Shown here: one piece after another, positions 26,078-35,778 of the stretch
Layout: every line of letters begins with the position of its first letter
Position numbering within the stretch: the stretch's first letter is position 1
NCBI RefSeq assembly: GCF_012931685.1
Contig: NZ_JABANC010000002.1
Coordinates: 541,727 to 605,726 of the forward strand
From: Hanstruepera ponticola
GTDB lineage: Bacteria > Bacteroidota > Bacteroidia > Flavobacteriales > Flavobacteriaceae
DNA length: 64,000 bases
Reading direction: 5' to 3'
Translations under genes and position numbers: made by a program
The notes under the pieces: model-generated
The model's input: only the letters and a program-made list of their open reading frames with translations
Databases searched by the model: none
Told to the model about the DNA's origin: nothing

Positions 26078-26905
26078 ATGAAGAATTTATATTTTCTACT
26101 AGCCATACTTATTCAAAGTTTGGCCTTTTCACAAGATAACCCTGATAACATAGTCGATAATCAAGACCCAGAAATATCTCAAGCAGACAAACTAGCCAAG
26201 CAATTACAAAACCCTGTTGCTAGTTTAATAAGCGTACCGTTTCAAGGGAATTTTGATTTTGGTATTGGTACGGAAAACGGTTCACGAATGACACTAAACA
26301 TTCAACCGGTAATTCCATTAAGCATTAGTGAGCATTGGAACTTAATTGGCAGAGTAATTTTACCTGTAATTTCTCAACACAATGTTTATGGTAATAGTGG
26401 TAGTCAATTTGGCTTAAGTGATGCTGTTGTGAGTGGATTTTTCTCTCCAAAAGAACCTACATCAAATGGTATTATTTGGGGAGCAGGTCCTGTATTGCTA
26501 GTTCCAACAGCTACTGACGACTTACTAGGGACTGAAAAATTTGGAATGGGTCCTACTGTAGTCATACTTAAACAAGCAGGAAAATTTACAATTGGTGCTT
26601 TAGCAAACCATATTTGGTCTGTGGCAGGAAGTAATGACAGAGCCGATGTAAATAATACATTTTTACAACCTTTTATTGCAAAAAACATTAAAGGTGGCTA
26701 TTCTATAACTCTAAACACTGAATTAACTCAAAATTGGGATGCTGATGCAACTTCAGGAAGTCTTCATCTTGTTGGTGCAAAAGTATTTAGTATCGGAAAG
26801 CAACTCACACAGTTCGCTATTGGTCCAAGAATACCCTACGGCAATGCCAATACTGCAGATTGGGGTTTTAGAGCCATGCTAGTACTATTATTCCCAAAAG
26901 GATAA
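26078..26905 (+). CDS. Outer membrane beta-barrel (transporter-like) protein
   Basis: A 275-residue protein with signal peptide MKNLYFLLAILIQSLAFSQ, followed by alternating strands (MTLNIQPVIPLSI, WNLIGRVILPVIS, GIIWGAGPVLLVPTAT, LTQFAIGPRIPYG) ending in a strand with a terminal hydrophobic pattern. Similar to the 'transporter' or MetA-pathway outer-membrane group often found in Bacteroidota; substrate unknown. A TATCTTTA box at 26046 with TTG 17 bp upstream suggests its own promoter after trpA. Confidence 0.7.
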   Translation: MKNLYFLLAILIQSLAFSQDNPDNIVDNQDPEISQADKLAKQLQNPVASLISVPFQGNFDFGIGTENGSRMTLNIQPVIPLSISEHWNLIGRVILPVISQHNVYGNSGSQFGLSDAVVSGFFSPKEPTSNGIIWGAGPVLLVPTATDDLLGTEKFGMGPTVVILKQAGKFTIGALANHIWSVAGSNDRADVNNTFLQPFIAKNIKGGYSITLNTELTQNWDADATSGSLHLVGAKVFSIGKQLTQFAIGPRIPYGNANTADWGFRAMLVLLFPKG

Positions 26906-26912
26906 ATACCAA

Positions 26913-27956
26913 ATGCATAAAAACAAGTTAATAATGGCATATCAAAAAATTACATTTCTTTTTTTAGTCGTTTTAGCACCTTTTATTTCATGGTCTCAAA
27001 ACGACACAATCGTCTTAAAAAACAATGACAAGTTAGTTGGTGAAATTAAATCAATGGACAGAGGTGTTGTTACTATTGAAACTGATTATAGTGATTCTGA
27101 CTTTACTATAACCTGGATAGACATCATTAGTATTAAAAGTAAACAAAACTACCTTATGACACTTTCTGACGGTACAAGAATAAATAGTTCTATGTATACA
27201 AAAGATGGTGATTCGGCTGTTGTCACATTACAAGGTCATAATAATGAATTGGTTAAAATAAGAGATATTGTATATATCAATCCCGTAAAAAATAAATTTT
27301 TATCCCGAATAAAAGCATCTGTTTCGCTTGGTTATAATTTTACGAAAAGCAATAATTTAAGTCAATTGTCAGTAAATAGTAATTTATCTTATACCGCTTA
27401 TAAATGGGGCTTAAATGGAAGCTATAATTTGGTAAGAAGTAATCAAGACAGTGTTGATGCAACTAGCCGTGTAGATGCTTCTGTAGGTCTCAAATATTTC
27501 ATGAAAAAAGATTGGTTTTATTCCCTTTCAGGTGACTTTTTATCTAACGATGAACAAAAACTTCAATTGCGTTCTACGGTAAAAAGTGGACTAGGTAAAT
27601 ATGTCATACATTCTAACCGTATGTATTTTGGTGGTGGTTTTGGTTTAGCTTTCAACAACGAAAAGTTCACAGACATTAATAACACCAATAGAAATTCCCT
27701 AGAGGCTTATGTAGGATTGGCCTTGGATATTTTTGATGTAAAAGATTTTAACCTCAATACAAATCTGACATTTTATCCCAGTTTAACTGAATCCGGCAGA
27801 TACAGAGCCGACTATAATTTGAATCTAAAATATGATCTCCCATTAGATTTCTTTATAAAATTAGGATTAACCTATAACTATGATAGCAAACCTGTTGAGG
27901 GAGCATCGGTATCTGATTATGTGTTTCAATCTACTTTTGGCTGGGAGTTTAATTAA
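26913..27956 (+). CDS. DUF481 outer-membrane-type protein
   Basis: A 347-residue protein. A signal peptide follows the start (an alternative ATG at 26934 gives MAYQKITFLFLVVLAPFISWSQ and may be the real start). An N-terminal segment of LKNNDKLVGEIKSMDRGVVTIETDYSDSDFTITW resembles small beta domains. From about residue 130, repeated amphipathic strands (KASVSLGYNFTKSNNLSQLSVNSNLSYTA) match DUF481 barrels. Role unknown. Confidence 0.75.
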   Translation: MHKNKLIMAYQKITFLFLVVLAPFISWSQNDTIVLKNNDKLVGEIKSMDRGVVTIETDYSDSDFTITWIDIISIKSKQNYLMTLSDGTRINSSMYTKDGDSAVVTLQGHNNELVKIRDIVYINPVKNKFLSRIKASVSLGYNFTKSNNLSQLSVNSNLSYTAYKWGLNGSYNLVRSNQDSVDATSRVDASVGLKYFMKKDWFYSLSGDFLSNDEQKLQLRSTVKSGLGKYVIHSNRMYFGGGFGLAFNNEKFTDINNTNRNSLEAYVGLALDIFDVKDFNLNTNLTFYPSLTESGRYRADYNLNLKYDLPLDFFIKLGLTYNYDSKPVEGASVSDYVFQSTFGWEFN

Positions 27957-27964
27957 TAATCACT

Positions 27965-28570
27965 ATGGGTATTTTAAATAAATCGTCAAGAGCTCTAATT
28001 TTTGGAGGACTATTTTTTATAGTTCCGCTATTATTGATAATTTTTGCTTGGACACAAATACACAAAACTCTCAAGCCTATTAGTGCCAAAATAAGTGAGG
28101 CACTTGATCTAAATTCAGTTTTTGGTTCGGCATCGATTATTATCGTTACTATTATACTCCTTATAATTTTATGTTTTGTAGCTGGCTTACTTATAGAAAA
28201 AGGGATTGTAAAAAATTGGAGTTCTGGTGTAGAAAAAAAATTATTCATTTTTATGCCATCACTTCAAATGCTGAAATTCCGTTTAATTGGTGATAACAAT
28301 AATGTTATAAATGAGTTCTGGCAAGCTATAATTTTTAAAGAAGATAGTTTTTATCGCATTGGGTTTATTACTGACAAAACAAAAACGCATACCACCATTT
28401 ACATTCCTGATGCTCCAAAAATTGATGCTGGTGAAGTTCGCTATATGACTAATAGTGATTTTGAATACTACAACATTTCTATGAAAGCTGCCATGTCTGC
28501 TATATATGCTTTTGGTGAAGGTTTAGATGTTGAAGCTATAATAGCTACCAGTAATAAGAAAAAAAGCTAG
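27965..28570 (+). CDS. DUF502 family membrane protein
   Basis: A 201-residue protein with two membrane helices (LIFGGLFFIVPLLLIIFAW and ASIIIVTIILLIILCFVAGLLI) and a soluble C-terminal part with FWQAIIFKEDSFYRIGFITDKT and TTIYIPDAP, the DUF502 arrangement. Function unknown. Follows the DUF481 gene by 8 bp. Confidence 0.8.
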   Translation: MGILNKSSRALIFGGLFFIVPLLLIIFAWTQIHKTLKPISAKISEALDLNSVFGSASIIIVTIILLIILCFVAGLLIEKGIVKNWSSGVEKKLFIFMPSLQMLKFRLIGDNNNVINEFWQAIIFKEDSFYRIGFITDKTKTHTTIYIPDAPKIDAGEVRYMTNSDFEYYNISMKAAMSAIYAFGEGLDVEAIIATSNKKKS

Positions 28571-28663
28571 GATTTTAACACTTAAAAACCTGATTTTAAG
28601 AGAGTTTTAATAAACATCCACAACATAATTGTTATCTTTTAGCGAACACAAAAATTAAAAACT

Positions 28664-28807
28664 ATGGGAACTATAACAGATAAAAGAAAATTTAAACCTA
28701 CAAAAGAACAAACAAATCCTACAAATCCAACAGGAAACACCAATATTGAAACCAACGATTTTGATATTGATGAGAAAACTATAAAAGAACAAAAAAGCAA
28801 AAAATAA
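28664..28807 (+). CDS. Small acidic/basic hypothetical protein (47 residues)
   Basis: MGTITDKRKFKPTKEQTNPT start, rich in Thr, Asn and Lys, ending KEQKSKK. No domain recognised and probably unstructured. A TATCTTTT box at 28633 upstream and a clear terminator 22 bp downstream make a real single-gene unit likely. Confidence 0.55.
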   Translation: MGTITDKRKFKPTKEQTNPTNPTGNTNIETNDFDIDEKTIKEQKSKK

Positions 28808-28829
28808 TTGTAGATACTTAAAAAAAATG

Positions 28830-28862
28830 AAGTCTATTCTTTCAAAAGGATAGACTTTTTTA
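28830..28862 (+). terminator. Terminator of the small gene
   Basis: AAGTCTAT pairs with ATAGACTT, followed by TTTTT. Confidence 0.8.
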
Positions 28863-29091
28863 ATTGACATTAATATAAATAGGTTGCACTTTATAAATAC
28901 ATTATTTAATTAAAGCCTTTTGATAATCCATTCAATATTCAATATTCAATAATTAATCTTTTTGTTTATTCCTCCTCTAAAAATCATGAAATTCCAATTA
29001 AATAGCAATCGAATGAGTATGAATAATCAATCTTGAAAAATGATTTTTTTAAAGAACACAAATATTACCGCATCTTCAAAAAACGCATAAA

Positions 29092-29316
29092 CTACTGTTT
29101 ATTTTTAAGCATAGTTAAATACATTGCTTCAACTTTAGTTCGTGCCCAAGGTGTCCGTCTTAAAAATTTTAAACTAGATTTAACCGAAGGATTATCAGTA
29201 AAACAACGAATATTAATAACATGTCCCATATATTCCCAACCATAATGAGCTTCTAACTCATTAATGATTTGTTCGAGTTTAATACCATGAAGTGGATTAT
29301 TTGGCTGACTCTCCAT
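29092..29316 (-). CDS. VF530 family protein
   Basis: A 74-residue protein: [61 protein letters not shown] is the VF530 family throughout. The Vibrio member has been described as a DNA-binding fold, but the biological role is open. Overlaps the upstream DUF6500-like gene by 20 bp. Confidence 0.9.
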   Translation of the reverse strand: MESQPNNPLHGIKLEQIINELEAHYGWEYMGHVINIRCFTDNPSVKSSLKFLRRTPWARTKVEAMYLTMLKNKQ

Positions 29317-29521
29317 GTATCAAGCTTTTAATTTTTACAGCCTTTTCAAAATGATCTAATTGGTGTGTTTGTATCCACCATGTTGCAGCTTCCATTAATA
29401 ATTCTGGATGGTCATTTTTATTAGCAAAAAAGGCATAAAACGACAAACCAACAGCATCGCCTTTTTGAGCTATTTTCTTATCACAAACAGCCAGTATTTT
29501 ATCTCTTAAAATTGGTGTCAA
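29297..29521 (-). CDS. DUF6500-like small protein
   Basis: A 74-residue protein with the conserved core [49 protein letters not shown] connect it to DUF6500 from memory of that motif; role unknown. Four bases after the helicase stop and overlapping VF530, so the three genes are probably one transcript. Confidence 0.6.
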   Translation of the reverse strand: MTPILRDKILAVCDKKIAQKGDAVGLSFYAFFANKNDHPELLMEAATWWIQTHQLDHFEKAVKIKSLIHGESAK

Positions 29522-29524
29522 AAC

Positions 29525-30811
29525 TTAATTATTTGAGCGTCTTCTATTTTTATTTCTATTTCGGTTTCGTCCAGTATGAGACGCATTACCGCTTTTAGAT
29601 TGTTGCTTATTTTCTCCTTTAGGTTTAGAGCGTTGTTGCCTACCTTGACCTTGCTTTCTGGGTTCGGTTGACGCGTTAGGATCTGGTTCAAATCCTTCAA
29701 TAATAGCTGCTTGTATTTTTTCACCAATTAATTTTTCAATATCTCGTAAATAGGTTGTTTCATCAGCACTTACTAAAGATATAGCTTCACCACTGGCTCC
29801 TGCTCTACCTGTTCTGCCAATGCGGTGTACATAGTCTTCAGAAATATTGGGTAACTCAAAGTTAATAACATGTGGTAATAATGGAATATCCAAACCTCTA
29901 GCAGCAATATCTGTTGCCACCAAAGCACTAATTTTCCCTGATTTAAAACCACCTAATGCTTTGGTTCTAGCACCTTGACTCTTATTGCCATGAATAGCAG
30001 CAGCTGAAATTCCCGCACCAATCATTTTTTTACAAAGCTTGTTAGCACCATGCTTAGTTCGGGTAAAAACCAAAACCTGTTTCCAGTTCCCATCTGAAAT
30101 TAACTTGATAATTAATCCCGTTTTTTTGCCTTTGGCTACACGATACACTTTCTGATTGATAACCTCAACAGCTGTGTTTTCAGGCGTGGCCTCAACCGTC
30201 ACAGGTTGGTGCAAAATACCATTAGCCAACTTTCTAATCTCTTTTGAAAATGTAGCTGAAAACAACAAACTTTGTCGTTTTTTAGGCATTGAATCCATGA
30301 TACGCTCAATATCGCGTAAAAAACCCATGTCTAGCATACGATCGGCTTCATCTAAAACCAGAATTTCAACACGTTTTAACGACACTATCCCTTGGTTTTG
30401 CAAATCTATTAAACGACCTGGAGTGGCAACTAAAATATCGACACCTCTGCGTATAGCAGCCGCTTGTGGCTTCTGATTAACACCACCAAAAATAACAACC
30501 GAACGTAAATTGGTAAATTCGCTATATGCTTTCACGTTTTCATAAACCTGTGCAGCCAATTCCCGAGTTGGTGTTAAAATAAGCGCACGAATGGGTCTGT
30601 ATTTTTGATGCTTATTTTCTTCCAATAATTGCAACATAGGTAAGGTAAAACCAGCTGTTTTTCCAGTACCTGTCTGTGCAGAGGCTAAAACATCTTTTCC
30701 TTCCAAAATAACTGGAATGGCTTTTTGTTGAATGGGTGATGGTTCAGTATAACCTTGTTGAGAAACCGCTTTTAGTAAGGCATCGGTTAAGCCTAAAGAT
30801 TGAAATGACAT
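29525..30811 (-). CDS. DEAD-box RNA helicase, RhlE-like
   Basis: A 428-residue protein. Q-motif [17 protein letters not shown], Walker A AQTGTGKT (residues 42-49), PTRELA, DEAD at about 149-152, SAT, then helicase C-terminal motifs TDIAARGLD and [11 protein letters not shown] basic, low-complexity tail ([25 protein letters not shown]) is typical of RhlE-like helicases that bind structured RNA. Unwinds RNA in ribosome assembly or decay; cold response is common in this group. Confidence 0.93.
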   Translation of the reverse strand: MSFQSLGLTDALLKAVSQQGYTEPSPIQQKAIPVILEGKDVLASAQTGTGKTAGFTLPMLQLLEENKHQKYRPIRALILTPTRELAAQVYENVKAYSEFTNLRSVVIFGGVNQKPQAAAIRRGVDILVATPGRLIDLQNQGIVSLKRVEILVLDEADRMLDMGFLRDIERIMDSMPKKRQSLLFSATFSKEIRKLANGILHQPVTVEATPENTAVEVINQKVYRVAKGKKTGLIIKLISDGNWKQVLVFTRTKHGANKLCKKMIGAGISAAAIHGNKSQGARTKALGGFKSGKISALVATDIAARGLDIPLLPHVINFELPNISEDYVHRIGRTGRAGASGEAISLVSADETTYLRDIEKLIGEKIQAAIIEGFEPDPNASTEPRKQGQGRQQRSKPKGENKQQSKSGNASHTGRNRNRNKNRRRSNN

Positions 30812-31001
30812 ATAAATAATTGTACAAATGACATTCTTATTTATAGCGCCATTTTCTATTAGGTGTCAAAGATACAGCTATTATTTTTGGTGTTCGCTAT
30901 TTACTTGATTATATCAAAAAAATAGACGAACTTCGTTTACAGTTGATATAGATAACCTGTATTGAGCTTGTCGAAATATTAAAACGCATTCATATCATAG
31001 C

Positions 31002-31011
31002 GTTGTGCACA
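31002..31011 (+). repeat. Cassette-start half-site GTTGTGCACA (array junction 0)
   Basis: Its exact reverse complement TGTGCACAAC is at 31918-31927, just after the DUF4145 gene. The pair brackets the first unit of the cassette-like array. Confidence 0.6.
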
Positions 31012-31030
31012 ATATCTCAACTGAACGCAA

Positions 31031-31270
31031 ATGAAAGAAAATAAAGATAGAGTTATAATTGCGAGTGACGTAAACAAGCGTGACGGAATTGGAGTTGAAA
31101 TCTATCGAAATGATGAATTAATTGCTGAAATATTTCGAGATGACACAGAAAAAACTCGAATGATACGAATTTTCAAAGAAAGTATTTCACTTGAACAAAT
31201 GGAAGAATTTATTCAGACATTTAAAAGAGAAATTCCTTGGGAATTTATAAATTACGATAATCTTGAATAA
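31031..31270 (+). CDS. Hypothetical protein (79 residues), first cassette-like unit
   Basis: Starts MKENKDRVIIASDVNKRDGIGVEIYRND and ends IPWEFINYDNLE; mixed alpha/beta with no membrane or signal segment. No family recognised. Shares the unit with the DUF4145 gene, 11 bp downstream, so the two may act together. Confidence 0.65.
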   Translation: MKENKDRVIIASDVNKRDGIGVEIYRNDELIAEIFRDDTEKTRMIRIFKESISLEQMEEFIQTFKREIPWEFINYDNLE

Positions 31271-31281
31271 AATTTATCTTT

Positions 31282-31911
31282 ATGAAATTTGTAAAACCTG
31301 AAGTATTCTCTAATAACTTTACCTGCCCAAATTGTGGTGTATTATCAAAGCAAGATTGGTGGAGTTCAAAGTGGAATGGTGTAAGAGATTCTAGTCATAG
31401 AAGAGAGTACGAACCAATTAGAGTTGGTAAATGCCATAACTGTAATGAAAACACACTCTGGATTAAGGACAAAATGCATTATCCTGAAAATGGAAACGCA
31501 CCATTTCCTAACCCAGAAATGCCAGAATCAGTTCGGAAACTCTATTTAGAAGCTACTTCGATACATTCAAAATCTTCACGCGGAGCAGCTGCTTTATTGA
31601 GACTTGCAATTCAAGTTCTTTGTAAGGAACTTGGAGAAGATGGAAAAAATATCAATAAAGATATCGGAGAACTTGTAAAAAAAGGGCTTCCAGAAATTGT
31701 TCAACAATCATTGGATATTGTTAGAGTTACTGGAAATGATGCAGTTCATCCAGGACAAATTGATACTGATAATCCCGAAACCGTTGGTCAACTTTTTGAT
31801 TTAGTGAACATAATCGTCGAGTATATGATAGCTCTTCCTAAAAAAGTAAGTGGAATTTACAATGGATTGCCTAGTAATAAAATTGATGGAATCTCAAATA
31901 GAGATAGTTAA
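31282..31911 (+). CDS. DUF4145 domain protein with zinc ribbon
   Basis: A 209-residue protein. N-terminal paired cysteines (CPNCG near residue 15, CHNC near 50) form a likely zinc ribbon. The C-terminal part is DUF4145: LYLEATSIHSKSSRGAAALLRLAIQVLCKELG then VRVTGNDAVHPGQI. DUF4145 also occurs in restriction enzymes and defence-associated proteins, but here it stands alone with the 79-residue partner. Function unknown. Confidence 0.82.
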   Translation: MKFVKPEVFSNNFTCPNCGVLSKQDWWSSKWNGVRDSSHRREYEPIRVGKCHNCNENTLWIKDKMHYPENGNAPFPNPEMPESVRKLYLEATSIHSKSSRGAAALLRLAIQVLCKELGEDGKNINKDIGELVKKGLPEIVQQSLDIVRVTGNDAVHPGQIDTDNPETVGQLFDLVNIIVEYMIALPKKVSGIYNGLPSNKIDGISNRDS

Positions 31912-31917
31912 CAATAC

Positions 31918-32129
31918 TGTGCACAACAACGTGTATAATTCATTGCTGCGCTAGTTGGTTAAGAGGAAGAGTTGAACTCGTTTTTTGTATATTTAGTTCA
32001 TCGGAAAATTAACAAGGCACAGCCTAGCTCATTTTTCTCCGACGGAATTTTCGCCAGTCACAAACTGGCTCATCCTTGCTCAAAATGAGCTTTGGCTGAA
32101 TTCCGCAACAAACCATACACAAACACGTA
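31918..32129. repeat. attC-like element 1
   Basis: Begins TGTGCACAACAACGTGTATAATTCATTGC and ends CGCAACAAACCATACACAAACACGTAA. The outer parts are rough mirror images (CGTGTAT against ATACACaaaCACG). The 5' end pairs with 31002-31011. The junction triplet is GTA in place of GTT. Confidence 0.55.
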
Positions 32130-32144
32130 AACGAAACCTTAAAA

Positions 32145-33017
32145 ATGGTTGTATATTTCTTATACTTAAAATTAAAATTTCCTAATCAAAACGTTAGTTT
32201 CTTGCTAAAAAGCTTTAGCATAGTATTTAGTTTAATACTTTTAAGCTGTGAAACACAAACCAAATCGGTTACCGCAGAAACTCCAAAATACTTGTCTGAT
32301 AAAACCATTATTGATTTATCACATGAGTATTCCAAAGAAACCGTGTATTGGGTTACAGCCAAAGAGTTTGAACTCGATACCGTTTTTGCAGGCGACACCG
32401 ATAAAGGGTTTTATTATTCTGCTAATAATTTTGCCACTGCCGAGCATGGTGGAACCCATATAGATGCACCCATTCACTTTTCTAAAACAGGGCAAACCGT
32501 TGAAGAAATTCCGTTAGAAAACTTAATAGGTTCAGCTATAAAAATTGATGTGTCTGATAATGCCAAGGGTAATCCCGATTACTTGATTTCGGTTGAAGAT
32601 TTAACAAGCTGGGAAACCCAAAATGGTCATCAAATTCCTAATAACAGTATTGTGTTGTTGCAAACAGGTTTTGCAAAATACTATCCAAATAAAGAACAAT
32701 ATTTAGGCACAACCGAACGTGGTGACCATGCCATTGCCTTGTTACATTTCCCTGGATTATCACCTGAAGCCGCACAATGGCTGGTTGACAATAGAAACAT
32801 TAACGCCATTGGTATTGATACACCAAGCATAGATTACGGGCAATCGCAACTGTTTAAAAGTCATGTTATTTTACTATCTAAAAACATACCAGCTTTTGAA
32901 AATTTGACCAATCTGGATAAATTACCACAGGATGGTTTTGACATTATTGCCTTACCTATGAAAATAAAAGGCGGAACGGGTGCGCCATTACGCATTATAG
33001 CATTGCTAAACAACTAA
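32145..33017 (+). CDS. Cyclase family protein (kynurenine formamidase-like), lipoprotein
   Basis: A 290-residue protein. The metal-binding motif HGGTHIDAPIHF is at about residues 104-115 and defines the cyclase/formamidase family, which hydrolyses amide or lactone-type bonds. LLSC near residue 35 looks like a lipobox, so the true start may be a later non-ATG codon, for example TTG near 32200; the N-terminal 19 residues (MVVYFLYLKLKFPNQNVSF) are unusual ahead of a signal. Substrate unknown. Confidence 0.85.
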   Translation: MVVYFLYLKLKFPNQNVSFLLKSFSIVFSLILLSCETQTKSVTAETPKYLSDKTIIDLSHEYSKETVYWVTAKEFELDTVFAGDTDKGFYYSANNFATAEHGGTHIDAPIHFSKTGQTVEEIPLENLIGSAIKIDVSDNAKGNPDYLISVEDLTSWETQNGHQIPNNSIVLLQTGFAKYYPNKEQYLGTTERGDHAIALLHFPGLSPEAAQWLVDNRNINAIGIDTPSIDYGQSQLFKSHVILLSKNIPAFENLTNLDKLPQDGFDIIALPMKIKGGTGAPLRIIALLNN

Positions 33018-33035
33018 AATTATAAATCAAACATT

Positions 33036-33575
33036 ATGAAAACTCTTATTGGAAATCTTATAATTATACTCGCTTTTTCATGCTCTGTTTTTTCACAGAA
33101 CAATTTGGATAAAGTTACCAACGCTATGGAACCTTTACATTTTATGTTGGGCACATGGGAAGGTGATGCTTGGACTATGACTCGAGAAGGCCGAGTTGAG
33201 TCGCGTATCAAAGAACATATTTATTGCAAAACAGATTGCAACATTATGGTTGCTGAAGGATTGGGAACAAAAACCGATGCTGAAACCAATGAAACCGTTG
33301 TTGTTCATGAAGCTTTTGGCGTGATGTATGTAGATCCAGAAACCAAAAAACTCATGTTAAGAGCCTATAAGGATAATAAAATATCCATTTCAGAAATAGA
33401 CATCATTTCAGATAAAGTTATTCGTTGGAAAATGGAAATCCCAAATCAAGGTACCGTGAGGTTTACTAGTGATTACAGTAAAGACAATACATGGGTTGAA
33501 ATAGGTGAATTTAGTCGCGATGGCGAAAACTGGATGCAGTTTTTAGGTATGGAACTTACCAAAATTGCCGATTAA
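33036..33575 (+). CDS. Exported beta-barrel protein, DUF1579/nitrobindin-like
   Basis: A 179-residue protein with signal peptide MKTLIGNLIIILAFSCSVFSQ, then FMLGTWEGDAWTMTREGRVESRIKEHIY, a lipocalin-like opening, and several strands to MQFLGMELTKI. Similar opening motifs are found in DUF1579 and nitrobindin-like folds; family choice is uncertain. 18 bp after the cyclase gene and in the same cassette-like unit. Confidence 0.6.
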   Translation: MKTLIGNLIIILAFSCSVFSQNNLDKVTNAMEPLHFMLGTWEGDAWTMTREGRVESRIKEHIYCKTDCNIMVAEGLGTKTDAETNETVVVHEAFGVMYVDPETKKLMLRAYKDNKISISEIDIISDKVIRWKMEIPNQGTVRFTSDYSKDNTWVEIGEFSRDGENWMQFLGMELTKIAD

Positions 33576-33582
33576 AAAACCT

Positions 33583-33738
33583 GTGGCTAACACGTGCATA
33601 ATTAATGGCTAGAACTCGCCAACTTATGACAATTGCTTGCGCCAGTTCGCTACGCTTGTCTCTCACGGATTTTCTTTTCCGTTTGTATTTGCTAAATTAG
33701 GTGCTTAAAACACGCAACAAACCATTTACAAAACCGTT
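33583..33738. repeat. attC-like element 2
   Basis: GTGGCTAACACGTGCATAATTAATGGCTAG at the left, and AACGCAACAAACCATTTACAAAACCGTT (written with spaces only for the core: ACGCAAC, ACCATTTACA, AACCGTT) at the right. ATGGCT-type and ACCAT-type inner arms are shared with the other elements. The interior holds a second inverted pair near TCTCACGGATTTTC. Confidence 0.55.
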
Positions 33739-33772
33739 GCGATAATTAACATAACAACAAATGCCAGAAAAT

Positions 33773-34750
33773 ATGAATAATAATTTTTATGCTATCGTGA
33801 TGGTTCTTTTTTTGACTATCGGCTGTAAAAACGAAACAAAAAAGATTGAAGAAGTTTCAAAAACAGAATTCACTGAAGCGTTAAATGTATTAGGCAGCTA
33901 TGTTTCTGACGGTTATTCGCAGAGAAATGAAGGCTATGATTGGATAGCCATATCAGTTACAGAAACAGAAAATAATCAATTGAATATTGCAGTCCGCTCA
34001 AGAGCAGACAAGAAAAAACCTACTTGTACATTTGATGCAGTTGCTTATAAAGTAGATGACAAACTTTACCAAACCCAAATTGATGGAAAATCCATTCTGT
34101 TTGAATTCACTAATACGCAAATCACTATAACTGCAGAAAAGGAAGATGATGAAAACGTACTGTATTTTTATTGCTCTGGTGGTGCAAGTATTGCCGGAAC
34201 ATACCAAAAAATAAATGAACCAATTGATCAAAATCAAATTGACAAAACAAAATTCAATAGCGTACTAAACTTACAAGACGTTGGATTTAATGTCTCTTCA
34301 ATAGAAAAAGATGGCAAAAACACCCTAACAATTTTCACATTTGGATTAAAAGAACGTGAATACCAAGAGTCATTCAACATTGACGGTGAAGAAGTAATCA
34401 ACGCAGAAGTTGAAGACCTTAATTCTGATGGCTCACCTGAACTTTTTGTTTTTACTCGGTCAGTTGGAAGTGGAAGTTACGGAAATGTGTACGCATTTTC
34501 CGTTAATAATAAGAAATCAATGAGTGAGGTGTATTTTCAACCTACAGCAGAAAACAGCGAGATAAATAAAGGATATATGGGACACGATGAATTTTCGCTC
34601 GTTGAAAATACTTTAGGTCAACGCTTTCCAATCTATAAAGAAGGTGATACAAATGCTGAACCAACTGGAGGAACAAGACAAGTTTCTTACAGACTGGTAG
34701 AAGGCGAAGCCATGAGAAAACTTGAAGTTGATAAAATCACTGAATATTAA
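33773..34750 (+). CDS. Lipoprotein with PliI-like (I-type lysozyme inhibitor) C-terminal domain
   Basis: A 325-residue protein; the ATG at 33773 gives a clean lipoprotein signal (YAIVMVLFLTIGC). The C-terminal half has VEDLNSDGSPELFVFTRSVGSGSYGNVYAF, GYMGHDEFSLVENTLGQRFPIYKEGDTN and PTGGTRQVSYRL. I recognise these as the PliI family of invertebrate-type lysozyme inhibitors. The first half (residues 25-150) is a separate domain. Could protect the cell wall against host lysozyme; inference from family. Confidence 0.7.
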   Translation: MNNNFYAIVMVLFLTIGCKNETKKIEEVSKTEFTEALNVLGSYVSDGYSQRNEGYDWIAISVTETENNQLNIAVRSRADKKKPTCTFDAVAYKVDDKLYQTQIDGKSILFEFTNTQITITAEKEDDENVLYFYCSGGASIAGTYQKINEPIDQNQIDKTKFNSVLNLQDVGFNVSSIEKDGKNTLTIFTFGLKEREYQESFNIDGEEVINAEVEDLNSDGSPELFVFTRSVGSGSYGNVYAFSVNNKKSMSEVYFQPTAENSEINKGYMGHDEFSLVENTLGQRFPIYKEGDTNAEPTGGTRQVSYRLVEGEAMRKLEVDKITEY

Positions 34751-34770
34751 AAACAGTAATAAAAAATAAG

Positions 34771-35751
34771 ATGAATAGAGCATTAAAGCAATCCATGAAA
34801 CCGCTAATGATACTTTTCATTATCCTTTTCAACCAAATTACATCTGCTCAAACTGTTTCTTTCGAAGATTCAAACCTTGAAATTGCAATTAGAGAAATAA
34901 TTAGATTACCATCGGGAGAAATCACAAAAATACATGTTGACAGTATCAAAAGATTGGATATTCGAAATAGAGGAATCACTTCGTTAAAAGGTCTTGAGTT
35001 CTTTAAAAATCTACAAATAATATCTGCGGATTCTAATCCAATTAGTGACCTGTCGCCTTTAACTAACTTGAAAAGATTACGAGTCTTAAATCTTGGTAAC
35101 GGAAAAATCAGCGATCTCTCACCTCTATCTGAATTAGATAGTATGTACGGTATTTGGGTGCCGGAGAATAAAGTTTCAGATCTCTCACCTATCAAAAAAT
35201 TAATTAGCTTGGAGCATCTTATTATATCAAAGAATAAATTAACTGATATTGGCCCTATTTCAAACCTGACTAACCTTGTTCAGCTGAATTTAGATTACAA
35301 TGAGATTGATAACCTATCACCTCTTTCAGGTTTGTTAAAGCTTGACAAGCTATCACTCCACGGGAATGATATATTGGATTTAAGCCCTCTTGCTACTCTT
35401 GTAGCACTGAAGCACCTAGACCTTCGAAACAATCGTATCGAAAATCTCAACGCTCTGGAGAACTTAACTTCTTTGGAAAATTTATTTCTTTGGAACAATC
35501 AAATTGAGCATGTATCTACACTTTCATCATTGATCAACCTTGAGTGGCTGGAACTTGGTGCCAATGAAATTGTCGATATCTCCCCATTATCAAACCTTAA
35601 TAAGATAAAACGGTTATCCATCAATGACAATTACATAAACTTTAATGCTGGTTCTGATGCATTAAGCTTTGTTGAATCTCTTCAAACAAAAGGTACTATT
35701 GTTTACTACCTCCCACAACAGAATTATAACTATTTCAAAAAGCTTAATTAA
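34771..35751 (+). CDS. Exported leucine-rich repeat protein (internalin-like)
   Basis: A 326-residue protein. Signal peptide (MILFIILFNQITSAQ), then VSFEDSNLEIAIREIIRLPSGEIT, a typical cap, and about ten 22-residue repeats of the LxxLxxLxLxxNxIxDLSPLxxL type. The conserved aspartates and SPL of internalin-type LRRs are seen in most repeats (ISDLSPL repeated). No anchor seen at the C-terminus. Probably a protein-binding surface outside the cytoplasm. 20 bp after the PliI-like gene. Confidence 0.88.
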   Translation: MNRALKQSMKPLMILFIILFNQITSAQTVSFEDSNLEIAIREIIRLPSGEITKIHVDSIKRLDIRNRGITSLKGLEFFKNLQIISADSNPISDLSPLTNLKRLRVLNLGNGKISDLSPLSELDSMYGIWVPENKVSDLSPIKKLISLEHLIISKNKLTDIGPISNLTNLVQLNLDYNEIDNLSPLSGLLKLDKLSLHGNDILDLSPLATLVALKHLDLRNNRIENLNALENLTSLENLFLWNNQIEHVSTLSSLINLEWLELGANEIVDISPLSNLNKIKRLSINDNYINFNAGSDALSFVESLQTKGTIVYYLPQQNYNYFKKLN

Positions 35752-35778
35752 AATCAATGTTCTAGAAATAAACCACAC

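Noticed and set aside
30156..30476. 106-codon plus-strand frame opposite the helicase
   Set aside because: Lies antisense to DEAD-box motifs and has no recognisable domain.
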